Positions 24,679-36,800 of a stretch of DNA of 64,000 bases are shown here, in pieces (position 1 is the first letter of the stretch; each line of letters opens with the position of its first letter). The notes below the pieces were generated by a model that saw only the letters and a program-made list of their open reading frames with translations, was not told where the DNA came from and made no database searches. The stretch is from Hyposmocoma kahamanoa (taxonomy: Eukaryota; Arthropoda; Insecta; Lepidoptera; Cosmopterigidae). A program made the position numbers and the translations under genes. Location: contig NW_020653333.1 of NCBI RefSeq assembly GCF_003589595.1, forward strand, positions 509,704 to 573,703, given 5' to 3'.

Positions 24679-25582
24679 CTGCTTATTATTTGATTATAAT
24701 GTATAATTGTTTACAAGGAGCAGGGAAATTCAGTCATTATAACCCGGCACATAATGAAATTGTGATTGCCGGTTCAAATCTTTTTCTAATTTTGTGGAAA
24801 AATATTGTAAAATTATGTGTAACGACACACAATCCGGTTGAACTCTAACCACTCAGCTATGGCATGTTTACACAGGGTCGACAGCCTCTTCGCCTTGCTT
24901 TAGGAAGCGCAGTTGATTCGCTGTTTACACCTCGACTGCCGAAATGGCGTCACTCACGGACAAATTTACACACAGAAATAAGAAAAGAGAATTCCTATGG
25001 TGTTCCCCGCCCCTTTCACACGCATCGTGAACGCGGCAGCCGACAAGTTGAAAGTTATTTAGTAGATTCGTCTGCAAAGGTGACCGAGTCGCCCGATAAT
25101 GAGTACAACTAGTTGATTCGGTCGACTTTGGCGGCGAACAATGGTTGGCAAACGACTCAGTTTATCTCCGGGCAAGCGAAGGCGACTTTTTCATTAAAAT
25201 AATAAATGTAATTAAAGTGTGGAATAGTGAATCTAAAGTAACCTATTCAATATGTAAGTGCATGTACGGATTTGAAAATAATGATTGTAAATAAGTTATT
25301 TACTATTAATATTATCTAGGGTATAACTACATTATGATATTGATAGTAAATCACAGACGACAGACGCTCATCTTCTTGCAAAAACATCGCAGTATGGTGC
25401 AGGTACGAGAAGCGCATTAAAACAGTACAGAGCGCGACAAGTAGTGATTTACTGAGTGACACAGTGCGCATCGCCGGCGCTGCCAGAAGATGACCAGGCG
25501 CACCAGTTGCGCCACTAATTCTGGACAATCGGAATCTCCTCGCAAGATTCTACCAGCACTAGTACATTCTAACATAGTCTAA

Positions 25583-25800
25583 CGGCCACCGTGGCCGAAC
25601 GGCTACCATGCTGTACTGCCACGCAGCAGTCCCGGGTTCGATTCCCGGGCCGGGAGAAATGTTTGTTTGGCCTGCATTTATTTCTCTCGTGAGTTTGGCT
25701 GTAATTTGTGGTTGTCTATGTATGTGTCCACGGCACCCGCGATACAGGATTTTCCTTGTGCGGGGCTATGAGTGTAAGCGTTATTATTATTATAATAGTC
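25583..25800 (+). repeat. tRNA-derived SINE (family S1)
   Basis: Head GCCACCGTGGCCGAACGG, B box GGGTTCGATTCCCGGGC, body with TTTATTTCTCTCGTGAGTTT and a (TTA)n tail ending about 25797. Same layout as 58989-59194 and, inverted, 27923-28135. Confidence 0.8.
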
Positions 25801-26049
25801 ATCAGACCAAAATTACGTCTTACTTCCAAAGAATTAAATTCCAAGATGCCAATGAGGAATTTCGCAGGGTATAGAATAGAAATTGACTTATATATAAGAA
25901 TTTTAAAAACGTCTTTTCAATTTCTTCAGAAGCCCAATGGGTTCCAAATTATTGCAGCCGCCACCAGTTACTTCTGGCTAGCAGTGTAAAGAAGTGTGTG
26001 ACCTTAGGATCATAAAAATCACGAGAGTTCCGGATAAAGAACCCTAACC

Positions 26050-27900
26050 TCCGATAACAACCGGCGGCTAACTATTTTATCATTTATGTAAAGGTGTACA
26101 AGAATGTCAGGAGAAACTACGCTTTTAAACTAAGAAAAAAAAGGCGTTATTTACTATAATTATCATTTATTTATCGGAACAATTCACTACTTTGTATCGA
26201 TTAACCGAACTTAGTTTGGCATAAGTCTACTTTCTAACATTGCACTAAGCGACTAAGGCTATGGACAATTCTAGAACTAATGATTTTAACTAGGGAATAA
26301 CGTTTTTTTATTGCTGAATAGACAGATCATAAACGGTAGATATTCTTAGAAACTTCACGTAGAAAAATATTTTTTTGACAATTTTTTGTGTATTTACTAA
26401 AAGTCGTAAAACACAATTGGTTTGTGTTAATGATATGTAAAATGTCGAAATTCATATTACCTTACGTTAACAATATCAAATAATGACAATTTCAATTAAT
26501 TAATAAAAATAAACAAATTTATAGTTCAACACATTGTTACATGATCACTCCATTCAGTTTTAATTTGTAGGTCGATCAAGTTTTCATGAAAAACAATTTC
26601 ATCGAATTTGTTTCTTTTAATCGAAAAGAAGAACGGGATACCCTCTGTAATACTCTAGAAGCTACTTATTCATGATTTTATGGTCTACCTAGATTTAGTA
26701 ATAAAAAGCCTTCATAAGTCAGTAAGGATCAACTGAAATCTCATAACAAAGTTACTACCCCTTCGCTACTTCTTAAGTGATAGAAAAAAAGATACGACGA
26801 AACGTTATTCATGAAATTTTGATGGACTAAAGGTAACAATCAAGATCACGAAGTAAAATATATCACTGGGCTCAACAAGTACAGAAATTCATATAAAAGT
26901 AACAAAAAATATCTTAACGACTTTTTTATATATTTTTAATGCAATTTCAATAACAAAAAATAAAATTAAATTGTATCAACTTCGTTTTAATTATAATAAA
27001 ATTTTGAGACGAATGTTATGATTATGAAATTTGCTTTACAACATATTTATATACGGTACATGTATTTTAAATACATACTTATTTCTAAGATAATAATGAT
27101 TGTGTTTCGAAACCAAATTCAATTTCAATAAAGTCTACATTGTGTTATGATTAGCATTTAAATTTACACATATTTTGCTAGCATTTGAAAAAATGCTTTA
27201 ATTAGTGAATAAAAATTAAAACAAAGTAGGCCAACAAATCCTCATAGTTAAAAATATTCTTGATGTATAATTTAGAGAGAATGTATCTGATCCTATTGCG
27301 TATGTCTAATTTAATATTGACAGCTCTAAAATTATTATCAATACCTCTTCCGCAACTGTGGCAACTTCCGCAACTAAAAACATATACCATTTTCCTATAA
27401 CTATGTTATACCCTGAAAGCTTGAACTGTATGTTAAGGTATGTTAGAGCTATTGATACCGCGTCGGTGTTAAATTATATATTTTTTGTTTTTGTTATTAA
27501 ATATGGGGCAGGCCACAAAATAAAAAATATACGCAACAAGAATCCACCGTTCGCTGTGGTAGATATATAGTTTACACTGACAAAGAATTGTCTAACAGAC
27601 CGTCAATTTTATTCGTTTCAGTTTTATTAGCTATATGGAACAGGGTGTTTAAAAAAATGCGTTTGATATTTCAAGGAGTAACTCTACCCATACTGAATAA
27701 TTTTCCTTTAGGAACATAATGTTTGCGATTTTTTCACTTTCCATAAAAACACAATTTTTTTAAGAGTTATTTTTATTATTTATTGAGCATCAATTTTATA
27801 GCTTAAAAGGTAACAAGGAATTTAGAAACTCCAAATCTGCTCCAAATGATGTAACTTAAATTAAAGCTCAGAGATAAATGTTTTTTTTTTTCTGATACTA
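26050..27900. other. AT-rich intergenic stretch, nothing recognised
   Basis: No coding signal, terminal repeat or shared dispersed repeat was identified. Confidence 0.4.
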
Positions 27901-27922
27901 TCTTATGATCAGATATTTATAA

Positions 27923-28135
27923 TAATAATAATAATAACGCACACACTCAAGATAGCCCCGCACTAGGGAAACCCTGGGTCGCGGGTGCCATGGACACACA
28001 TAAACAACCACAAATTACACCCAAACTCACGAGAGAAATAAATGTAGGCCATACAAATATTTCTTTCGGCCCGGGAATCGACTCTGGGATCCCTGTATGA
28101 CAGTCCGGCATGGTAACCGTTCGGCCACGGAGGCA
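27923..28135 (-). repeat. tRNA-derived SINE (family S1), inverted
   Basis: On the + strand it begins with (ATA)n, passes AAACTCACGAGAGAAATAAA and ends CCGTTCGGCCACGGAGG, the reverse of the S1 head. Confidence 0.8.
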
Positions 28136-29282
28136 GTTAAATAAAATAGAATATAAAATAAAATAGTAATTGCATCAAAAGTAGATTTTTTTTCGTAAAT
28201 CCGATATGAGTTTTTTCCCATTTTTCTTAGGTTACTCCATGAAATTTCAATCGCATGTTTTAACACCCTGTTTGTATAATGAGTGAACAGTTTCTTATTA
28301 TACCCGACTTTTTCTTGAAATAAACCTGTTTTCATGATAACACAGTCAACTACGAAATCCTCTATTAGTTTTCATAATACGGTTTTTTAGATCTTGAAAC
28401 TGCAGGGAGGCAAGTAATTAAGTTTTTTAGTGCACGCAGAATGTTCTATGGTACTCCTAGTAAAGATAATTTCCTGCCAACAATTGTTTGGCACATTTCA
28501 TAATATTATATGCGCTGCATTATGAAAACCAAAACATAATATCATGCGAATAATTTTAAACAATGGTCATGATAGCTTTGGACGTCATGGTTCGTTAATT
28601 TTAAAAATAATAGTAAAATATATACATATACTATATTACATAATATCAAAGTTAGTAAGTACATTGTACATACTAAACTTTCACTAATACATTTTTTCAT
28701 TATTTTTATGGAAGTTTTAAAAAATTGTATCAATTGCTTAATATTCAGTGTGCAATGAACGACACATTCCTATTTGATGTCGCTTGAAAAATAACTACAG
28801 AGCCAGATTCATTTTTTGTAACAATAGAATAGCCTGCTAATTGCGTAAGGCGAAAGAGAGTCCGGTGACATTGATATTCTACCTTGCCGACGCAATTGTC
28901 GTTTAAACCACTTTATCTGCACACATATCATGAACTCTCTATAATGTAAACTGTTTTGTAAGAACAAATTTCTTATCTGTGAAAATGTTACATTGCTTCA
29001 TTCTCTCTCGTGTAAACCGTCACTCATATTTTAGTGCCTTTCATTATATAAGAGTCACATAAACTGCTATTTTTTGCCAAACTTTTGATAGATCTAAAAA
29101 CATTACTGTAGTAGTAATATTTTTCGTTCTTAATTTCACGAATTTAAAAAAATAAAATTTTCTGACTTGTTTTCCTAATATAGATATAAGGCTTTCGATG
29201 TTATTCACTAAATCATTATCACTACTTATGGATTTCTTACCGCGTTATAATATAGTATGTGGTAGTAAGAAACCCGTATAGA

Positions 29283-29758
29283 GTTGCAAGGAATATTCGG
29301 TTACTATTCGGTATTCGGCCTATTTTTTGCTATTCGGCCGAATACCGAACATTAAATCACTATTCGGCCGAATCCTAAAACAGAAGAAAGAAATAAGAAA
29401 ATATAGTAAATTATCACAATTAGTAACTTCTATGAGATCAAAAAAAGATAACAAATCAAATGAACACTAACTACTTATTATGTCATTTTGTCATGAAATC
29501 ATGAGTAAATAAACTTGAAAATAAAATTTCCTTTTTTGTTTCTTTTTACAAAATCATGCAACTGTACTGGTTTAATACTTTAAGTTAACTTATATATATG
29601 TATGTATGTATCTTTGCTATAATGCGGTTTGCGCGCCAATTTTCGTAAGATCATTAATCGGGCCGAATAGTTTGGCCGAATATTCGGCTATTCGGCCTCG
29701 CTCTGGGCCGAATATTCGATATTCGGCCTGGAGGCGAAATACTATTCCTTGCGACACT
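29283..29758. mobile_element. Element rich in ATTCGGCC motifs with inverted ends
   Basis: The ends TTGCAAGGAATATTCGG and ATACTATTCCTTGCGACAC are partial inverted repeats. Many TATTCGGC and GCCGAATA subrepeats lie near both ends (29299-29373, 29660-29730), and the middle is AT-rich. Subterminal repeats of this kind are typical of hAT-like non-autonomous elements; the superfamily is an inference. Confidence 0.65.
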
Positions 29759-29939
29759 AGTGATAATATTTTTTTTTCTAGAAACTGCTTAAAAACACTG
29801 CGTCAAAAGTTTCACAGATCATTGGTACACATTGTGGTTTTAACGGCAATAATTAGCCAGAGTAAGGCTCAAAAGGACGAAGCCCCCCTGATTCGTTAAA
29901 ATTATTAATATTAAAAAAGACAATATAAATGACACCATT

Positions 29940-31900
29940 TGTCTTTGACTTACGCGATTAACCGGCAGTTCGTAATGCCAATAATTAATAATAATATTTT
30001 AACTAATATATTGCTTAAAATTCTATAATTTTAACTATAACTAAACTTATCACAATGTTTTGTGACACAATGCGTTTAAATTTATTATATTTATTTTAAA
30101 ACGATTGGAAGACGTCGATTTTGTTGTTTCGTCAAATCTTAACTATTATGCCAATAAAATATACATTTAATTAAAAAATAAAGTATGTAAGTAATAATTA
30201 ACTGAATATTAAAACTATTAGGAAATAATAATCCTGTAATTTAAGCTATAGGGCTCATTTTACATCAAAATGAACAAACTTCACTCTGAAATAACGCAAC
30301 AATCTTAAAACAAACTTTTTAAAAATAAGTTACAAAATAATGCCAATATGTTTTTTTATGTTAAGTATTAAGATTTATTAAATAAAACTTCGAGAACTAG
30401 TATAGAATAAGTTAAATTAACTAAGTCAAGCCAAATTTAACTACATTACTGGCCTTTTGTGGGCAAGATTTCTTACTTAACAGTTTTAGTCAAGTTCGGC
30501 TTGAATTTTACTAAGATTTTATTTAATTGAGCACTTGTAACGACACTTGAGCCATGTTTTTTTATAGATTATATATGTAATATTCATGTTGGTGTACATT
30601 TCCATTTCAATCGGAAGTAATAAAATAGGAAATGTGCTGTAAAAATATAGATTAAACTATACATAATATTTATATTTTTATCTCACAAATTGGAAATGTA
30701 ACTATTTTTCCGAATTTAAAATCGCGTACTTCATTCGATTTTCAAACAAGGCAACGTTTCGGTTCGGGCTCTTTACAAATCCCACAGTAGACTGAGTTGG
30801 TACCTATTGTTTTTGATCCGAAAAAAATGTTACGTTTACAATCGAAATCAAATCGTGAAAACCTGTGAACTCGATTTCATAATTATATGACTTACCATAA
30901 TATTATTTTTTCTACAACACCCACAAGTTTGGCAGCTAATTCCTCACAAAGAAAAGGCGTCGCCATCGAAAGAGAAGAAAAAATGCCACGCTCCTTATGC
31001 GCAGTACCGTAAGGTGTGACCATCGACGAAATTTTCTTCCTTTAACTAATAATTTTAAAGGAAGAATTTTTCTATTTACATTTCTTTTCTTCTTATTATT
31101 TGTAAAATCCTAACAACCTCATAGGACTTTATTACTAGCGTCATAAACAACAACTTTAGTTCCATGATTTGACATGACAGATTTATTTTTTGTGAACGGT
31201 GATAACTCTGTGCAGTAACAAAAAACATACCAGTACGAATGGGGATCGTCGAGAGGACGCTTGCTCGTTTTAACTTACCACCTTACTACCAAATAAACAA
31301 ATAAAAAGTGTCGATACAGCAATAACTTAAAAGTACATTTTTGGTAAATTTATATTTTGAAAAAAGACGTGGAAGAAAAGTTGTAATTATAGTTCTATGA
31401 GGTTCATAGCATTTTACAAATAACGTTGTATATTATTTCCCTTATATAATGCCAAGTTATATTAATTTATATAAATAAAATATAGTACATATTTAGCTCA
31501 AATGTCAGCCATATAAACTAAGTAAGATATATCACGACGAATTTATATTATGGCATAAATATCAGCTCGAAATAATATATCAATACAATTCTATAAACAA
31601 CTAATTGAGCATCGTCTAATATCTATCTACATAAATGTTAAACGCAAGTTCTCAGATACATAAAATATATTTATAATATATTTTTGGTTTATTTTCTACA
31701 AAAATAATTAACAACAGCACCTTAGTATCACTGTATATATACAATCGTTGTCATTGTGATTTTTTATTGTTTAAAAAATATACAACAATGGGTAAAAACG
31801 ATGAAGTCTTACGTGTAAAATACTACAGACAACGCATATCAGTTTCTACAGACACTACGTATTAAAATTCTCAAATCATAGACAAGACGAACATTACTTA
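29940..31900. other. AT-rich intergenic stretch, nothing recognised
   Basis: No gene is visible. A short Arg/Lys-rich patch at 30950-31000 (AAGAAAAGGCGTCGCCATCG) lacks a usable frame. Confidence 0.4.
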
Positions 31901-31907
31901 CACTCAG

Positions 31908-32081
31908 GGTCGTATTCCAGAACTCTACTCAATGCTCAAGTCAGGATTTGAGCAGACTTGAGTAGGATTTCAAGCACTGGAAATACGACTCTAATGGCAA
32001 GGACTTGAGTATGATTTCTAGTTCTTTGAATCATATTCAAGTCCTGACTCGAGCATTGAGTAGAGTTCTAGAATACGACTA
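31908..32081. mobile_element. Foldback MITE with about 45-bp arms
   Basis: GGTCGTATTCCAGAACTCTA and CTCAATGCTCAAGTCAGGA at left mirror TCCTGACTCGAGCATTGAG and TAGAGTTCTAGAATACGAC at right. Internal CAAGTC/GACTTG blocks repeat. Confidence 0.8.
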
Positions 32082-32844
32082 TATTAGAATAGATTTCTGC
32101 CTGAAAAAAATGTTTTTTTTTTATTATTAATAAGAGTTTTAGCTGGGATACAAGTCCTTGAGCCATGTTTTCGTTTAATTATCGGGAGCCTTAATAAATA
32201 TTTCCCATTGTACATAGTTCTAGTATACATTATGTTTTCACTTTCTCTTAAATAACTTAGGTCTCTTGTTTGGATTTTCTAAATAGTCTCATAAACGGCG
32301 GGAGTCAACATTTATGTTTTCACTTTCACCTATATTACATTATTGTCACGTTGAAAAAAAACTTTCAATTCGTAATTAATGGAATTTTCAGTACAAAATC
32401 TTTTGTAGTTTGGTTTAAAATAAGGACTATACAAATAAATGGACGACGGGTCTAATACAAAAACCACGAAAAAAATGTCCCAAGTCAACCTATTTAAACG
32501 TAGCGACATGTAAAGGAATATGAAAAAGCTAAAACGTTGAATTTAAATTGTAATGTCATCGCAGTACTGCTAATTTTGCTTGCTTCGCTGTCAGTCGAAC
32601 AAACGAAGACAAGAAAGCGTGAATGACGCTCTGTATACGATTTTAACGCCCTATAAGTTCGGACAGTTTTTAGGGCGGACCCAACGTCCATATAATTGTA
32701 AGTCAATGACTATAGGTCTAACTTTCTTCATCACTATTTCTTTCTTCGTATTTTCTTCATATTATACTTGAAATAAAAATAGTCTTTGTAAAAACTGTAC
32801 TTGTAACTTCAAAAGACCGCCATTTTTTACCCGAGAAATATCGA

Positions 32845-32882
32845 TTATGTTAGTTATTATAGGGTCTATCATAACTAACATA
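32845..32882. repeat. Short hairpin, 12-bp arms
   Basis: TATGTTAGTTAT and ATAACTAACATA are perfect inverted repeats around a 13-base loop. It may be the end of a small MITE. Confidence 0.5.
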
Positions 32883-33756
32883 ATTAATATTTTTAGCGAA
32901 ATTCAGTTATTAACATATCTGGGACCAGGGAAACGTGTTATATAACCCCCTCTAATCAGTTTTTGAATCTGTTATTTAGTTTGTATTTTATTGATAAGCT
33001 ATTTCACCGCAATTGACATTTTTTAGGTACCTAACAATAAAACTTCAGTAGCAAATATCTCGAAAGTTACCGAAATGCAAAAGAGTTAATTATAACAAGT
33101 ACAATTTGCTGTTATGGCCACCATCATACACATTAGAAGACGTAGTGACTGATATGCGGTCTATAAAACACCTAAAATCGAACGATAACGTATATTTAAA
33201 TAAATTTTGGTCGAAATGATGTGAATTCTTTACAGTAATATTATTTTACATTAATATTTGTTTTTTATTTAGGCATATTTTTGAGAAATTAATACTACTA
33301 AGATCAACAAATATATGAAATAGAGTTTAATATCACTTTACATGTTTAACAGATTTGTGAACATTGGCCAGTTTTTTTTTAATTTTCTTTTTAATGTTTT
33401 GTGATGTGATGTTGCATATTATATATTTTAGCACCAACAATTGTTACGATTTGCAGTCGCAAAAATATCCAAATGGTATATAAACGCAGTTGTACAATAA
33501 AGACAATATAAAATTAATAACTTTCAAATTCATTTAACAACAAACAATAAACTATATGAAGAAATAATTTAATAATTTGGTTAAAAAGATTGAGCTTTTT
33601 TGAGCGAAACGAATTTTACGATCTTAAAAATATTAGTTTTTTTTAAAATTTAAACTACAGCTGTGGAGACCATGTTGCATGTCCGTTTAGTTTTTTGACC
33701 AACTTTGGCATAATGGCCATTAATGGCGTTGTCGTGATTGGTCACGTTTTAATGGG

Positions 33757-33849
33757 TCAATTGACCATGTAGATGGGCCATTCAGGACAGGCGGCCGGCG
33801 CTGGTATGGGAATGGGCGACCCTCCACTTACAGACACCACTTCTGGAAT
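33757..33849 (-). CDS. fus: fusilli exon J: last coding exon of the long form
   Basis: The acceptor is CACTATTTCAG on the minus strand. The exon continues exon I in phase 0 as [18 protein letters not shown] then [12 protein letters not shown] and TGA (33757-33759). GC content and codon use stand out from the AT-rich surroundings. The 3' UTR end is not clear; the nearest AATAAA found is near 33264-33269. Confidence 0.75.
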   Translation of the reverse strand: MPEVVSVSGGSPIPIPAPAACPEWPIYMVN

Positions 33850-36800
33850 CTGAAATAGTGTGAAATCACAAAATTTAATTATATAAATAGTGAATTTCAA
33901 CGAAGGGTTTTAGACCTAACAAATTATTTTTATAACAGTAAGTGACGGGACGAACATGTCGTGCGCCTGGTAGTAAATTACCACAGCCCGTCACCCTAAG
34001 ACGTAAGTTGACCAGTCTCATGTGCCTGTAATTAATTTCACCAATAGGGTTAACTGAATAGGGCGCGACTACGCGTCTACGAAAGAATAGCAGTATCTCG
34101 CGCTTTCGCTCAACCCCCACAGCACCCTTTACCCTTCCAAACCGGAACGCAGTAATGCTCACGTCGCTGCTTAGCGGCAGACATAAGTAAGGTGGCAGTA
34201 CTTCCCTAGACGAACTCTTTCACAAGGAGCTCTCCCGCTACTCAAAGTAACACCAAAGCATTTTGTTTCGATAAGAGTGCTAAATATACCGAAACGTTCA
34301 ATGAACGTTACGCCAACTTAATTTTTGGACCTGTTCTGTTTTTACTTTGTTTTTAGAAAATTCATTTTTCTGTTTTTTTTTCGAATTTTGCTGTTTGTTT
34401 CTTTTTTTCCCAAAATGCGGGGAGCACAATGTTAGTAAATGAATACGAGTGTTTACAAAATAACAGAAAATTAGCAAAAAATAAAGTTGGCGTGGTGTTT
34501 TTATTGGGGGTATTGATACATGATAATAGATGTTTACGACCTCGGTGGCCCAAGGATTTAGATTATAACAAAAAAAGCTAGTGGAGAATTTTCACAAAAA
34601 ATAGATGAATATCATAGTCAAAACATTACTATATTAATTAAAAATATAAATTGGGCTTACGAATATACTAAAAAGATATATACGACGTTTGTTTTCGTAT
34701 GCTCTTATATATGTAATGTTAATAAATATATGATAAGTACTTACCATGGTTTGGGGATGATGAGGGGGATGATAATAATGCGCAGGAGACACTGGCGGGG
34801 TAGGGTAGCCCCAATAGACGAGTGGAGGCGGCAGCGTCGGGCCCATAGGTGGGGGATAGTAGTATGTTAGCGGACCTAATAAATATGACAAATTTGTGCT
34901 ATAAGTACATTGCTTTATCTGTATGCATAAAATAGGTGCTAAAAGTGTACATCATACGCAAATATGACTCGTTGAAACAACATTTTCAGAGTAAATTTAA
35001 ACATTTATTTGTGTTATTTTGACTTCAGAGTCATAATTGTGTGCTTTATAAAACTATTCTTTGTACATTTGCAAACGGAGTAAATAAATACTCGAGTTTT
35101 GATAAGTGCAAATAAATACATAAAAATCTCATAATGTAGAGTCAAGTCCAATAATGTGCTAAAAGACCAGTCTTGACTGTCAAGTGTCATTTTCAGTAAT
35201 ATACCAAATTACAATATTTTTTACCCAATTATTAAAATGATTCATGGATGGTTTTCTCTTTTGTCATGCATTTCGAGTTAGTCACACAATGTTCTACAGT
35301 ATTTCATGATAAAATTATAACTATTCTCATATACATTATGCGTCAATATAATACCAATATTGCTCATCCCGTTTTTTTTCCCATAAACTCCATAATGTGC
35401 CTAGATATAAATGCGATAGTACCCCATAGACATAGTATTATATTAGTTTAGTTGTGTTGAAAAGTAGGATCATGTTCAGCTGATGATTATATATATAATT
35501 TGAGATAATATATCGCACGTTAACGAAATATTGCTATTTATAATGAAAACTTAATTTTCAGTAATATTTAAAGTACATATTGTTCCAAAAGTTAACTTTT
35601 TTGTTTAGTGACAGTATTGCTTTCAAATTGCGTTATAATTGAGGCTATCACCACAAAAGTGGTGTAACCCACATTTAATTTTTTTCTATAATATTACTTT
35701 ATTATTAGGTTTTTTTTAATAATATCAAGAGACGGGACGAACAAGTCATGTATCTGGGAGTAAGCTACACGCCTGTCCATAACAGTTGCAGTGCCAGTCA
35801 GAGCTTTAAATCGCAAAGATCTGAGGGGTACTGCCACTGTGCCTGCCACCCTGAGACATAAGTTGATAAGTCCCATGTGCCTGTAATTTCACCAGCACCT
35901 TTACCCTACAAAACCGGACACTACTTTATACTGTAATGCTTACATTACTGCTTGGCGGCAAAAATAGTGACAGTACTTCCCTGTACGAACTTTTTCACAA
36001 GGAGCTCTGCTGCTACCAAAAAGTTTAAATTATTCCAAAGTATTATTTTATATTTTGATGATATTTGCATGTTAAAAGAAAATAAAAATATCGAAAAAAT
36101 TTAATATTTTAATATTTTTATACATGAAAATAGCATCCGAATATAAAATAATTATACACTTTATTATTCAAAGTAATATTGTACAAAAAAAATTTAATAT
36201 GTGTTACATCACTTTAGTGCTGATAGCTTCAATTATAAGTCTATATAATTTCGTAGCAAAAAAAAATGGATTTAAGCGCCTTCTAAGTATTTTAAATGTA
36301 CGTTTTTTTTATTTTACTATACTGAAATACTGACTGATTTAAAAAATCAGTCAGTATTTGTTGCGTCTTTCTTAAATATAATTATCAGGTAATCATGATC
36401 CAGGAGCGGTTTGTGGCGTCTTCGACGATACAAGTACGGACGTATACATTAATGTATGTAGGTATGTGTAGACGATGACTGCAAGTACATTAGACACAAC
36501 AATTATGTATTACTATATTTTCATAAGATTATTACATAAATGAGATTATGACCAACAAAATTATTTAAAAAAATACGCTACCTGGATACATAGGCGGAAT
36601 AATCGATCACTTAAGTCATAAATTGATTTGATCTTTTCATTTAGTTCGGTATATAAAGTAAATAATTGTCAATTTAAAAAAAAAGTATTTTAAAACTTTT
36701 AAACCTATGTACTCACATCCACCGCGATAAAATTAAAATTAAAACAATATGGTACACTCACCGATCGAACGTTAACAGTCCACCAAAGCAGTGCTTTACC

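Larger units (their letters stand above)
24050..24720 (+). repeat. SINE family S3 copy split by two MITEs
   Basis: S3 pieces read GTCGTGGGCCTGGTGG, GCAGTGCCACTCGAAGCTTTAAA, then resume at TAAATCGCGTAAATCTGAG, CCGTCAACCTGAGACATAG and CTTAGCGACAGAAATAAG. MITEs occupy 24118-24374 and about 24556-24678. Confidence 0.7.

Noticed and set aside
25316..25528. 70-codon minus frame with a hydrophobic middle
   Set aside because: No motif, splice signal or homology recognised; likely chance in a repeat-rich area.
30950..31020. Arg/Lys-rich patch resembling a ribosomal protein end
   Set aside because: No consistent frame, start or neighbouring exon.
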